Positions 12,284-31,607 of a stretch of DNA of 64,000 nt are shown here, piece after piece; the first letter of the stretch is position 1, and each line of letters opens with the position of its first letter. Source of the stretch: Owenia fusiformis. Lineage: Eukaryota; Annelida; Polychaeta; Sabellida; Oweniidae. The DNA is taken from NCBI GenBank assembly GCA_903813345.2, contig CAIIXF020000006.1, positions 19,103,936-19,167,935 of the forward strand, given 5' to 3'. The notes below the pieces were generated by a model. It was not told the DNA's origin, searched no databases, and saw nothing but the letters and a program-made list of their open reading frames with translations. Both the position numbers and the translations under genes were made by a program.

Positions 12284-13023
12284 ATGAGTACGCCGTGATG
12301 TGCCGAATACAGAGTTTAGCTACTTGCACTGTCTTCAGATTTTCCCCCAAAAAAATGTTGCTAACGTGGTTCGGAGAAAAGGTTGTGAATTGAAGCCATG
12401 CCGATTGATGATTGTCGTCTCTATGTGTATTATTAGTTTCTTCGGACAAACAACCTTCGGTCTCTGTCAACAGTAGTTTCTCGGTTTACAGTCTCGGTAT
12501 ACAATTTTGCCGGTTGACCTCTGGAGAGGTCAACAATAGTATAATGTGTACCTATAGATGGTTCTCAAAGTAAATGAGCAAAAGCGTAACATTTGTATGT
12601 AGCATGCTTCATAAAACACTAAACTTAGCCCAAAAAGTAAGCGTGCATTTCGTTCCTGGCACTGATTGATTAATAAGTGAATACAATTCGTTGAATGCAC
12701 GATGCACTCAAAAGATTAGCAGCTGGGAAAGGCTATTCAACAAAAAGTACACTTTCGTACTCAAAAAAAGGATTACCCTTTTACAACTTTGACAACTTTG
12801 AAGCATGAACTTCGGAAGATCTAACGAAATGTACTTACTGTTACTCTGTGGATCCCAGGGTTTTAATATGTTCTACAAAGTCATGCAAAGACAGACCATA
12901 TATGTACTAAAAGTATATACCTGCTAGTTATATCTGTGACACGTGTATGATATGTATTCCACTTTGAACCACCATCTATTTCAATATTGTGAAAATATAT
13001 ACTTCCCAAATTATGAAATAAAT

Positions 13024-13450
13024 GAGCTTGTATTCGCGAATGCCACTAACGCCTGTCGGCTACCGGATAAACCTACTATACTATTTTATGGGCAATTCAT
13101 TAAAATATGAATGGAATATTGTCAAGTTCTTTTCATATTTAAATGAGTCGCCCATAGAATGGTAGGTTAATCCGGTAGCTGAAATCTTCCATTCCCAAAT
13201 CATAGTCTGAGCTTGTATTCGCAAATGCAACTAACGCCTGTCGGCTACCAGATTAACCTATTATTTTACTGGAAACTCATGTCAATACGAATAGTACCTG
13301 CCACTATTCCATTCATATTTAAATGACTTGGTCATATAATACTGGGTTAATCTGGTAGCCGACAGGCGTTAGTTGCATTCGCGAATATAAGGTTAGCTTG
13401 TATTCAATAATGCAAGAAACGCCTGTCGGCTACCGGATTAAACTACCCCT
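13024..13450. repeat. Cluster of palindromic elements with AACGCCTGTCGGCTACCGGA ends
   Basis: Three copies in a row. Copy a (13024-13180) and copy b (13211-13385) each start near GCTTGTATTCGCGAATGC with the shared motif and end with its inverse; copy b is nearly a full palindrome. Copy c (13396-13450) is only a left half. They surround internal TTCATATTTAAATGA segments. Confidence 0.75.
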
Positions 13451-13506
13451 GGAGTCATCGGGGTTTTAAAGCGGCGTGCAAAGCGTAATCGGGTACACCC
13501 CAGTTC

Positions 13507-13590
13507 TCCAAAACCCAGTTGTCCGAAACCCAGTTATCCGAAACCCAATTCCCCGAAACCCAGTTGTCCGAAACCCATTACTCCGAAAAA
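13507..13590 (+). repeat. 15-bp minisatellite, TCCGAAACCCAGTTR
   Basis: Five 15-base units follow one another without a break, then a partial sixth. As the unit is a multiple of three, an open frame across it codes a five-residue repeat (RNPVV-like), but no gene is supported. A diverged relative of the same pattern occurs at 34601-34672. Confidence 0.85.
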
Positions 13591-13724
13591 TAGTCATAAT
13601 TTACCAGAGAAAGGGGGGGGGCGTAGCTTACTTAAGCTTACGTCAGTTTCATGCCATGTATTTGGCCAAATTAATGGCATGGACGCATTCTGATATTCAT
13701 AGATCTCTCTCTCACTTTGAAGAA

Positions 13725-13945
13725 TTGAAGGCGCTTTAATGCAACGTGCAAAGCCGCTTTGCACGCAGCTGTAAAGCGCCATCAAAGCGCCGTTGGTGTG
13801 AACTTACCTTTAGTTAAGCTACGTTCACACCAACGGCGATTTGATGGCGCTTTAATGCGACGTGCAAAGCCGCTTCGCGCGCCGCATTAAAGCGCCGTTG
13901 GTGTGAACGTAGCTAGCTTACCCTTAAGCTACGTTCACACCAACG
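13725..13945. repeat. Nested hairpins with GTTCACACCAACGGCG motif
   Basis: The motif GCTACGTTCACACCAACG occurs forward near 13817 and 13926 and inverted near 13790 and 13893, with GCGCTTTAATGCRACGTGCAAAGC between. The segment can fold into several strong hairpins and looks like stacked small palindromic elements. Confidence 0.7.
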
Positions 13946-14202
13946 CCGCTTTCTAGGTGTACGTTTCATCGCAATCGTGTCAAAATATAAATTGTAAAAA
14001 GAACACAAAAAATCTTATACGGGCGCCATTTTTCTAAGGTTCACGTTTTGTAAACTTACGTGTTGTTTAATCTCTCTAGACTATCTCTCATCAATGGCTA
14101 ATTGTAGCTTGGTTGAACAATGAAAGTGTTATTTATATAATAACCACGTTGATCGATGCTTGGGCGAATTTTAAGGTTTAAATCAAAAAGACAGAGGTAG
14201 AA

Positions 14203-14275
14203 AGAGCCGTAGTCTTGTGGCAAGTTCCTCACCTCCTATGCGATGAACTGTGGTTCGATTCCCCGTCCATCCTCC
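14203..14275 (+). repeat. tRNA-derived repeat head
   Basis: Box A-like GTAGTCTTGTGGCAAG and a good box B (GGTTCGATTCC) about 35 bases later, followed by a T-rich tract with nine consecutive Ts near 14282-14290. The acceptor stem is poorly paired, so it is a SINE or tRNA pseudogene. Confidence 0.5.
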
Positions 14276-14315
14276 GCACTGATTTTTTTTTATTTTTAAC
14301 TCACTGATGTATCCC

Positions 14316-14561
14316 TTTAAAAGGGGTACAGGCTACAGTGAAGCCGTGAAGGGAGGACGTTTGTTTATTTCAATATCTTTGATTCAGAATGTATACTAGA
14401 TTTTACATACATGTTTATTCCAAGTGTTCTACAATATATTGTATAAATTCATCAGGCAGTTTTCAGTGTATTATTAGCAGAAAAGACCCATCGAAAAGAT
14501 AGAGAATACCTGCTCCATTTGCAACTTCAATGTAGCCCCGGGCCTCATATTTCTTTTAAAA
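14316..14561. mobile_element. Small TIR element, TTTAAAAGG family, copy 2
   Basis: Same body as 11479-11678 (GGCTACAGTGAAG...TACTAGATTTTACAT...TTTGCAACTT), with an internal insertion of about 40 bases and a more diverged left end. Confidence 0.65.
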
Positions 14562-15201
14562 CGTAATCACGTGGTAGGATAGAAGTCAGTGATAAATACA
14601 CCCTCTCCAGCTCACAGCAATTGACTTGCTTATATTCACCACTTGCGTACATGTAGTTCATAGCAAGTGGTGACATCTAATTAATAGATGATAAATCAAT
14701 TTTATAAATGACTTGTGAAATGCCAAAAAATCTAAAGTCACTCTTTTGAGAGGCCCTCTATTGGATAAATATGTTTAGAATGTCCGAGAATATCTCGAAA
14801 ATGTGACACGATTTAAGAATGAATTATTTTCGAATGTTTCTTATAGTCGGGTTTGAATAGGAGATAAGTTCACAGAATATTTCAAAAATATATAGAAGCA
14901 ATCTTTAGGTGGATTTCAAAACTTCATACCATCTTTTTGAGAACCTGAAGTGGCACCAAGCAATCCATTGACTGTTTCACCAAAAATCCAAGATGGCCGC
15001 CACAATGTATCGGCAAATCACTAAAATTGACTAATATCATCATTTAATTTGTCAAAATAGTTAAATACTGATCAAACATGACTAATAATAGTACCTATTC
15101 GATGGTCATATGCATTTAAAGTCACTAGATTATTTTTGTGTGAAAACTGGAGTCCCACAAGGCTCAACTTTATGTCCCCTACTTTTTTAGTCAAATGACT
15201 T

Positions 15202-16500
15202 TCATTGACCATGGGATTTGTACATTGCAATGTATAGAAATCCACTTTTGTAACATGTGCACCTAGGACCACATTTCACCTTGCACCCACACTTGACCAA
15301 TGCTTGGCATGCCTTAGCTGCTTGAGGAAGGGATGTACATGGTGGGATCAGGAGGGACATGTCATACTGCCAGCCACATGTTGTGAACTCAATAACCATT
15401 TTAGTTAACTAAACTATACTGCCTTGGTTAGCAAGTTAAGATTTTCTGTGCAAGGGCTCCTTTTGTTGGTGGTATTTGTCAATGACTGTATGACTGTTAC
15501 AGAACATTAGCCTTCGTACTGCATTGATATCTATCTGGTTGCTGGTTCGATCATATAATAATAAAAAGTAAAATGTTCCAGGGACTGAATGGCTTGATCT
15601 GACAAATCAAGTTTGTTGTAACCATTTGTGCCACTTGTAGAAAAGCTGGAGTAACTTCCTTGAACACATTCCATAGATTGAAGGGCAGATTCTTTGCTAT
15701 GGCCAAAGAATGGTGCAGTTATATACAGTTTATAGAAGGCGTGAATACAGTCATGTTCGAATATAATTTAATACCTGTAATTTTTGAGAGGTCCGAAGGC
15801 AATCCGGATTGACACCTATTGCGCCCTAATCCTGCAGCTATGGCAAGAAAAAGGACATCAGTATCTCCACTTCTGATTATGAAGTATTTTTTACCCTCTG
15901 AGGTCATCTGTTTTATATGAACAAAGAGCCTAGTGTCAGCTTTTTCATGAGTACAAGGTTCAATCATTGCTATATCTAGCAATTTAGGAAAGCACTGAAG
16001 AGATTCCAAAATAGTAGGTATCATTTGCTTTTCATTAACATCAACCTCAGACATAAAGTTGGCCAGGAATGCAAACAGCCTAGTCTGGTTCCATTGGTTG
16101 TTAGAAAGGCTGGCCAATTCTTTGGCATTTGTGCATCTCTGCATAAATCATCCTTCTAGCACCAGTGCCACAATAAATCCTTGTTAGGGACTTATCACTG
16201 TTTTGTATGTAAACATTCCAGACAACATCTAATCTTTGAACACCTTCCATTAGCTGCCTTAACTTGGGATGAAACACCAGAAAGGACCAGAAAGGAGCAG
16301 TCTATTAAAACTGCATCTGCAGTTGGCTTTTCCAATACTTTGGCCCATCTGGCTTAGTTTCTAGGCATTTAAGTAAGTCATTTAGTTGTAGGTCTCAAAC
16401 TCCATGCTTAGCTAGGGATGGCGGGAACTCATGCTTTTCAGGTTTGAAAAACTCAGACCTGTTATTTGTCTTGATTGTCAAAGGCAAGCAATATAGAGCT
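15202..16500 (-). pseudogene. Left-arm relic: CTHExADTR / DTDV family protein, C-terminal half
   Basis: Reading outward on the minus strand: an open stretch at 16144-15719 with NNQWNQTRLFAFLAN, then MIEPCTHEKADTRLFVHIKQ and IIRSGDTDVLFLAIA; farther out, 15399-15202 gives ACQALVKCGCKVKCGPRCTC, the Cys-rich tail. The order ADTR, DTDV, then CxC tail is that of a large multicopy invertebrate protein family with a possible PIN/XPG-like nuclease fold (my inference from the acidic DTD and ADT motifs). Frames are interrupted, so it is not functional. Confidence 0.7.
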
Positions 16501-16654
16501 TAGCAAAAAGGTAATTTTCTTCTCTCAGTTCCTTGACCTCAGGGATCACTGCAGATGATTCTTTGTTTTTTCTCCCTAGACCACACCAACTATGCATGCA
16601 AGTGAATCCTGAAGTCAAGGATCTGAGAAATGATTATGACCTTTTTGCTATTAC

Positions 16655-18077
16655 TCTACATTGCATGCCAATCAAGACACAATGATATGTCTAAGTTTTT
16701 CAAATATGAAAACCATGAGTTCCCGCCATCCCTACATAACCACGGAGCCATGAGACCTACAACAAAAGCAGACTTACTTAAATGTCAAGAAGCTAAGCCA
16801 GATGGATCTGAAGTATTGGAAAAGCCATCTGCAGATGCAATTTTAATAGATGGCATCCTTCTGGTCCATGTGATGCATCCTGGTGTGGCTACCAACTTCC
16901 AAGAATATGGTACCAATGTCTCATCCCAAGTTAAGGTGGCCTATGGAAGGTGTTTCAAGATAAGATGTTATCTGGGATGTCTACCTATAAAACAGTAGGA
17001 AGTCCCTGACAAGGACTCATTGTGGCAATGGATGGTTTATGCAGAGAATGTGATGCCCCAGAATTGGTTAAGCTTTCTAAGAAACAACCAGAACAAGACT
17101 GAGCTGTTAGCATTCCTGGCCAACTCTATTTTTGGGTTGATGTTTATGACTATTGCGGAATCTGTTGAAGTGCTTTCCTCAGTTGCCAGTTACAGTAATG
17201 ATTGAACCTTGTACTCATGAAGAAGCTGATACTACACTAGACTCTTTGTTCAGGTAAAACAGATGACCTCAGAGGGTTAAAAAGACTTCATAATCAGAAT
17301 CAGTGGAGATATTTGTGTAGTTGTTCTTGCCATGGCTGCAGCATTAGGGTACAATAAGTGTCAATCTGGATTGCCTTCTTACCTCTCAAAAATTACAGGT
17401 ATTAAATTATATCATATAACTGCACCATTCTTTGGCCATAGCAAAGAATCTGCCCTTCAAACTATGAAATGTGTTCAAGGAAGTTACTCCAGCTTTTCTC
17501 CAAGTAGCACAAATGGTTACAACAAACCTGACTTTGTCAGTTCATGCCATTCAGTCCCTGAAACATTTTACTGTTCTAGTATATGATTGAACCAGCAACC
17601 AGATAGATATCGATGCAGCGCGAAGGCAAATGTTCTGTGATGGCAATACAGTCATTGATAGAATGCCACCAACAAAAGGAGCCCTTGCACAGAAAATTTT
17701 AAGAACTTGCTAACCAAGGTGGTATTGTTTGGGGCCAACTGTATAATCTCAATCCAACATAGGTATCAGAGTTCACAACATGGGGCTGGTAGTATGACAT
17801 GTCCCTCCTGGTGCCACTATATACAGCCCTTCCTCAAGCAGCATGTGAAGCATTGGTCAAGTGTGGGTGCAAGGGAAATGTGGTCCTAGGTGCACATGTT
17901 ACAAAAATGGATTTCTATGCATTGCTATATGCAAATGCCATGGTCAATGCAAAAAATGGAAAGAAAGTAGAGGACATAAAGTTGAGCCTTGTGGGACTCC
18001 AGTTTTCACACAAAAATGATCCAATGACTTTAAATGGATATGAGCTTCTGATAGGTACTATTATTAGTAATGTTTAA
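16655..18077 (+). pseudogene. Right-arm relic of the same DTDV family protein
   Basis: Open stretches are joined only by frameshifts: 16630-16998 has SKFFKYENHEFPPSL, TTKADLLKC and a following ILIDGILLVHV-type segment; near 17195 MIEPCTHEEADT runs into a stop, and after a one-base shift the frame resumes with in-frame stops; 17332-17586 has ALGYNKCQSGLPS; 17799-18077 has the CGCKGNV...THV tail, poorer in Cys than the left arm. The two relics have decayed independently and share no intact frame. Confidence 0.7.
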
Positions 18078-18108
18078 TCATACATCGTGGCGGCCATCTT
18101 GGATTTTC

Positions 18109-20354
18109 AATCATAATCCATATTATATGTACTAATAAATAACTGGACATACTTTACTACATGTATTTGGATAAGGGATGATCCTTTGGTATAAGTCATA
18201 GTGAAGGTTGGATTCGAAAGTTGTTATGCAGGTAGTTTGCCCTTTGGAAGAATGGCGTTGAAATATTTATAAATACTGAAACTCTATAGATCAGTTTGAA
18301 TATGACGATAAGGTTAAACATCTAAACTTGCGAAGTCAATCAGAGCCAATCATTCCTGAGTAATTTCTTAGCATTATGGGATCCACAGTCTCTACGTTCC
18401 CTTGAAATGAGAGCTTTCAGGAGCTTTACAAAAAGAGAGACTCTGAATTGAATTCTAAGCTCTTTCTTCTTATATTTGAATAAGCAAACCATAGAAACTG
18501 TCTCCATTATCTATATGGTATGTAAATATGTGTGAACACAGGACTATAATGACTGATCTTTGTAAGAGAATAGTACATTACCCTCAGGGGTCTCAGGGTA
18601 CAGGCATGCCCTTTCTACTTTCTATCACATGGCTAGGCTAGGCTAGGCAGCAACAATGTCTAATGAAACAAAACCAACAGTAAGAAACCAACAGTTCAGT
18701 TGAATAAAATGGAACAAAATATTTAGAAAAGCATCAACAACTTCAAATGAAGGCATAAATGGCTTTAAAGTAAAATTAATATACTAATGCATAATCATTA
18801 GAGCGAGTCAGGATTGTTCAATTTAAATATTAAAAACACCTATTGGTGCATCAAATGCAGTGTCAAATGATTTAAATTCTAGGCACAGATATGATTATCA
18901 TGAGGATAGACATTTATAAAGCCAATGCACGGTATACAATACAATATTTCTGGAATTGGTCTTTCCTCACTTGATCTCAAATGGATCATCCCCAAATATA
19001 TACATATCTATGGAGGTGTTACACTTCATAAATTCTGGTATTTCATTAAACTGTCAACTTATAGGACATATGGAATATCTTAAACCTCATTTGCATTGTT
19101 GTTATTGCTTTATCCTTTTAAACTTTCTATTTCAATCATATTTGGCAGAGTAAGAAGTTTGAGTTTAGTTAGTGCCAATAATTTTAGCCAATTCTGCTAG
19201 AGAGCCTTAAAGGAATTCCAGGCGACAGAAATGACGAAATATTGCTTCTGGGACAAGATCAAACGACTTTGACATATTCTATACCCAATCAGCACAAATA
19301 ATTAACAATCAGCACAAATATACATACCATATTAGCAGATATCGGACAAATTCAAAAAGAAATATGTTTTGATCGATAAAATCACTGATTATTACATATC
19401 CAGCAATCGTAATGTTAAATCGGACATCACCTTATCTCCTAACTGGTACTATTACTGAGATTTCGCATCAACACTTTAGTCTACTAAATTATTGTTTAAA
19501 ACTCATATATGTGAGCGTTAATGCAGGGGCATTTCATACAGCCTATAAACACCGCCCTTTCATTAAATGTGTTTTCTGGTTTCCTTAATTTCGCCAATTT
19601 CTTAAGAAATTGATGGATAATTTGAAGATTATATGATCAGACACATAAACATGGCATATACCACATAAGTTTCTCATATTTAGTTGTTGTTTTTTAGTTG
19701 CTGTTTTTTGTTGAACCATATATTACGTACATGGATAACGTATTTTATTTACAAGTAGGCTGCATCTTGTATTAGACCAACATAGCATCAAGTTTCACTA
19801 GAGCTGCTAAGAACACTTCTTATCAGATGTGTTGACAGCTCTCCTGATAAAGAAAGTGACCGGAGATTTCTGGATTTGAAACCGGAAGTGTGTTCTCTGA
19901 GGTCCGCGAAGAAGATGAAGAAGAAAATATAAAGATTTCAGGCAATTCAATTTTGCCGTCGATTTAATTTCAAATGGTTCTAAATAATCTTCGAATGCTT
20001 ACTTTGACTTCTATTAGGCCTAGTGCTGTTTTGACTTCCCCACTTCATAAAAAAACATTATCACTTTTTGCTCGACTCATAAATTTACTCCCGGTCTACC
20101 GAGAGAAATGAAAGTTCTTAGAACCTTTTCAATCCTCAGTCTAAATTCGGCTTTTTAAAGGCTCAAACATCGACAAACATCCGGGATAAAAATAGCCAGC
20201 ATCAGTTGACATACATGTATAGACCTTAATTGATGGATTGGAGGCTAGGATAAAAATGCTGTTGTGTTGCATAAGCCGCTGTTTCCTCGACAGTTCACCT
20301 CTTGTACTGATTTTCTTTGTGCTCTCTCATGTGCTTAAATTCTCACTTGGAGGA
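18109..20354. other. No gene seen
   Basis: About 2.2 kb of AT-rich sequence without a convincing open frame or strong repeat, apart from a GGCTAGGCTAGGC triplet near 18633-18647 and a two-copy AATCAGCACAAATA near 19287-19320. Open frames here are short and patternless. Confidence 0.6.
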
Positions 20355-20830
20355 AGACGTTTTTGCAAAATATTATGCAAAAATATCTCGTCACGTGTAT
20401 AATTCTAAAAAACAGCATTGAAATCTAATGGGCAATAGATTTGGAAGTGTATTCTGTGATGTCCCCGGGCTGATGTCCCTGCATTCACGATAAACTGCGT
20501 CATGATGAGATGTATTTAGAAGAAACAAGATCCTTATCATAGATATATAGGCCCTTCGGAGAATTTAAGGTGTGGGTACTGTGGGAGTCACATTTATCGA
20601 TGAAATGATACATACAATTAAGGTCGTACAATTAAAGGACTTTTGAGCGGAAGTTTTTGCAAAAAGTTGTGAAAAAATATCTTGTCACATGAAAATTCTT
20701 ATAAACAGCATTGAAATCGTACAGGCAATAGATTTTGAAGTGTATCCTGTGATGTCCCCAGGCTAATGTCCCAGCATTCAAGATAAACTGCGTCAAGATG
20801 TGCTGTATCTAGAATAAACAAAATCCCTTT
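20355..20830 (+). repeat. Two-copy direct repeat, about 300-bp spacing
   Basis: The block TGCAAAAATATCTCGTCAC...AACAGCATTGAAATC...GTGATGTCCCC...ATAAACTGCGTCA occurs at 20355-20535 and again at 20651-20830, about 80-85 percent identical by eye. Confidence 0.75.
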
Positions 20831-21045
20831 TCATCCCCAGGTCTTCATCATCCTTTTTGCCATCTTAAAATGAGATTCCCTGTATTCTCTAAGCTTGTGA
20901 CTATAGCAAAGCCAATACAAGTGATTAATTTCATTAAACATTGATGATTGAGCGATGGAGCAACCCCAAGAATTCTAGAAAAATTGTGTACATAATCTCA
21001 GAGAACAAACTTCCGGCTTGTTATTCATAATAAAAAACGTAAAGG

Positions 21046-21164
21046 CTAGAGTACCGACAATTGTCGGTACTCTAGACTCTGATGTGGTGGCACGCTAGAG
21101 GACCGACAAATAAATTGTCGGTACGGGAGATATGCTGTGATTACACGCTAGAGGACCGACAAAT
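21046..21164. repeat. Left array of CCGACAATTGTCGG palindromes
   Basis: Full 14-base palindrome at 21054-21067, itself the core of a perfect 30-base palindrome (21046-21075, arms CTAGAGTACCGACAA); a split copy with ATAA inserted at 21103-21121; a half site at 21154-21164. Spacing is about 49-51 bases. Confidence 0.85.
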
Positions 21165-22311
21165 ATTGATTTTCGAATTTTCTTGCGCATGCGCAATGCG
21201 CGGGGGCATATTTCAGATATCATACGGATATTTTGGGAACAAGTGCAAAACCCGGGGAGGGCATTAGCCCCGATTACCCGGGGATTACCAAACCCAGTCA
21301 AAAAATGGTAGCCCGGGAACAGGGAATGGTAGTAAACGTTGAAAGGCCCAATAAAAAACATGAACAAGTAAGACGTTAGAGAGCTATTAATGCAGAGTAA
21401 ACGGCTATATATATTCTAAACAGACAGGATATTTCTCCTGAGCCGATCAGGCGTAGAAAGGGGAGTTTGCTACCCATTAGATAGAAGAAAATAGCTAGAA
21501 TGTTTTTATCTGAAGCTTATGGTATGAGGTTCCATATCCATCCGCCAAAAGGTATGACCCCTATATAGTCCATTTAAAAACCTGTGGTATCGTTCTAAAT
21601 AACCCATAGTTGGCTTCTAGGGTACCTAGTATGCCACTGTTTGGTATCAAAATAAAGAGGAGTTCAACTTTCATTTGAATTACGAAAATAGCGATGTAGG
21701 TCAAAATAGTTCCGAACGTGAGCATGTTTACTACGCGTTTGCCCGTCATATCAGAATTGAGGAAGTGGTAGCAAACGCGAGTTACAATAAACGGACGCTG
21801 ATATCTCAAAAAGTAACCTGACTCCCTATAATTTGATGTAGGTCAATCGAACCCCTATATGGACAGGTGCATTTTGATATATAACACTATGGTGGGTAAG
21901 CGTTTTATAGTTGATCACGAACGCCATATGTGCAAAGTATTGTTATGAATTTTCGAATTTGGTGTTGGATTACGGTACTCATACCTTATAGCACAATTTT
22001 TGATGCATTTGGCTCCCTTACTTAATGGCCACGATTCCATCTCACAGCGATACAGTGATATATTCGAAATGAGATATATATGTAGAGAGTGACGGGGGCG
22101 AAAGCATCCCCTCCCCTAACTGTATATATCGACCCATTAGATAGAACAAGAAAAGAGCTTTAAAATGTTTTTTAATTGAAGCTTGTAGGACAATTTTGAT
22201 GGAAGTTGAATCAATTTTAGTCGAAATAAATGATGGCTCACTACAAGTTAATGCCTGTACGATTCCATACTGCAAAAGAAGCACTATGCCCCCCCTCAAA
22301 AGAAAAAAGGA

Positions 22312-22382
22312 GACCTTGCCGGGATTCGAACTCGGGACCGAGTGTATACGAGTCGTGCTCGCTAACCACTAGACTACCAGTG
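22312..22382 (-). repeat. tRNA-like sequence within the palindrome-flanked segment
   Basis: On the minus strand, TAGTCTAGTGGTTAGCG (box A) and GAGTTCGAATCCCGG (box B and T arm, one mismatch in the stem). Acceptor pairing is poor (about three of seven), so it is more likely a tRNA-derived repeat than an active tRNA. Confidence 0.5.
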
Positions 22383-22425
22383 ATAAGGTTATTTATAAAA
22401 GTAAAAGTAGTGGATTTATTTATGA

Positions 22426-22580
22426 AATTGTCGGCTCTCTAGCAAAAACACGTAGCAGCCACTTGCGTACCGACAATTGTCGGTTCTCTATCTGGCACTA
22501 CTAGTTGACGATAGAGCGCCGACAATTGTCGGTACCCCAGCAAATACCCATGGACAGTCTCCAGTACCGACAATTGTCGG
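22426..22580. repeat. Right array of CCGACAATTGTCGG palindromes
   Basis: Half site at about 22428-22434 followed by three perfect copies at 22470-22483, 22519-22532 and 22567-22580, spaced 49 and 48 bases. Copies are often next to GCTAGAG or CTCTAGC. With the left array this brackets about 1.26 kb. Confidence 0.85.
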
Positions 22581-22607
22581 TCCTGGAGCCACTCCGAATA
22601 AAAAAAG

Positions 22608-22675
22608 TGCTTCAACGGGGAATCGAACCCACGCCGGAAAAGTGAAAGGCGAGCTGCCTAACCACTATACCAGAG
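22608..22675 (-). repeat. tRNA-Glu-like sequence (UUC-type loop)
   Basis: On the minus strand CTGGTATAGTGGTTAGGCAG, then a CTTTCAC loop as in tRNA-Glu(UUC), then GGGTTCGATTCCCCG, a good T arm. The acceptor ends do not pair well and a T-rich run follows (like a Pol III terminator). A tRNA pseudogene or SINE head is likely. Confidence 0.5.
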
Positions 22676-23242
22676 TGTTTTTCATGATTGGACAAAATTT
22701 TTGCAAATTTATAGTGATATACATGTGTGAAATTTTTAGGTGGCAATCTGGGTTGAAAAACTTTCGAGAGTGTTGTTTTATTGTTTAGATGACGAAAACT
22801 TCGATAAAAAACAATATAAACACAGATTATAAACACAAAGGCTCTCTAGCCAAAACACTATGTTCACAGCTAAATAGCCTTAAATTATGAGGCTCTTTAG
22901 CATTTTGGCTAAAGAGCCTTAAATTTTAAGGTACTCCAGACACTTCGTATCAATGATAACCCTAGGAGTGGAATGGACTGCTGGAAATGAATTTAAACTT
23001 GAACAGACCTTTCCAATAAACCAAGACTAGATTAGCTCGATATTCTCAAACAAAGAAAATGTCAGAATGTCATTACTTTCTGACATTATTAACTGACTAT
23101 AAATTCATAATCCAAAAGATTCAAACCAATATCTCGATTACTTCTTGTGTTTTGGAATTTTTTGTTTGGAAATAAGACTAAAACTTGCTATTCAAAAGAC
23201 GAGTCTCGATTTTGAAAATTGTGTTCACCAGTCTACTGCACG

Positions 23243-23375
23243 TTACGCCTGCTTTGGACAATTTTGATATTTTTACATATCGTAGATTTAATGTTCTCTT
23301 TTGAATATCCATACTTTAATTTAGGTGATATTTCTATATTTTTCAAAATATAATTATTAGCCCAGGAGACTTCTC
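23243..23375 (+). repeat. Dispersed repeat, partner of 10279-10405
   Basis: Same block as at 10279-10405 (CCTGCTTTGGACAATTTTGAT ... TTTAGGTGATATTTCTATA). It lies about 300 bp beyond the 3' end of NDOR1. Confidence 0.6.
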
Positions 23376-23661
23376 CTAACCGAGACTTGTCCTTCCAAAG
23401 TGAACAAAACAGCGGCTGTTTGATTCAATTCAAATTTTGTAATCACGACATCTCCATCCATATATGGCAGAATATTGAGTTGAATCCCTAGGAACCAATC
23501 TTTGCATTTATAAAACCTATGATATCCTGAATATTGTTAATATATCTCAGTTCCTTTTTTGAAAGGTCCTAAATCTGGTCAATATATTTCAGTTTCTTAG
23601 TGTGACAGGTATGATTTTAATACTCCACTGCGTGAATTAGTATTATGGTGTATTAAAGATA

Positions 23662-31054
<7,393 letters not shown>

Positions 31055-31607
31055 TTAATGCTGCAAATATTAAACCATACTATTACAGCAGAGGTTTCAG
31101 ATTTGGCGTAGTGAGCCTGTCTAAATACACTATAACACTTCTTCCTGGGCCTGTGGTCAGATGTTTTGGAATTTTATCAACAGATGCTTATATAAATAAC
31201 TCAGATGCGAGTATGAAGCAACCAGTTTCATCACCAGGTGGCTAATTCGGGGAAGTTGGAAAAAAGTTCACTAGGGGCAATCTGCGCGAGGTTCCATTTT
31301 TAAGTTAGGTTTTTTGCACATGCGCATAAGATCCAGCAATTTAATTGGTTCAAATTATTTAAATGAATGCGCAATCAATAACTAGATTAGAACTTAAGAT
31401 ACATGTATTGTCACTTACGTTCATTATTTCACAGTAGTCCCTACCCATAACTCATCTTTAATTGCGGGAATATAATAGTTTTGTATAAAAACAAAAGCAT
31501 ACACAGAACAGAAGTGTAATAACATAATGATGTAACAAAGCCAGTTTATTAATAATATGTCATGACCCTTGGTAGTATTAACGGACACTACTTAGTATAA
31601 TCTCCTG

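Larger units (their letters stand above)
14983..18108. mobile_element. 3.1-kb near-palindrome carrying two broken copies of a transposon-associated gene
   Basis: Left arm about 14983-16560 and right arm about 16600-18108 are inverted copies; the axis lies near 16560-16600. The outer ends are AATCCAAGATGGCCGCCAC and its inverse. The arms have diverged by substitutions and indels (the left arm has about 70 extra bases at 15009-15080), so this is an old inverted duplication rather than an assembly artefact. Each arm carries the same coding relic reading outward from the centre. Confidence 0.88.

Noticed and set aside
21054-22580. Regularly spaced palindromes considered as a CRISPR-like array
   Set aside because: Spacing is regular, but the sequence is eukaryotic, the repeats are only 14 bp, copies are few and in mirrored arrays, and no cas gene is present.
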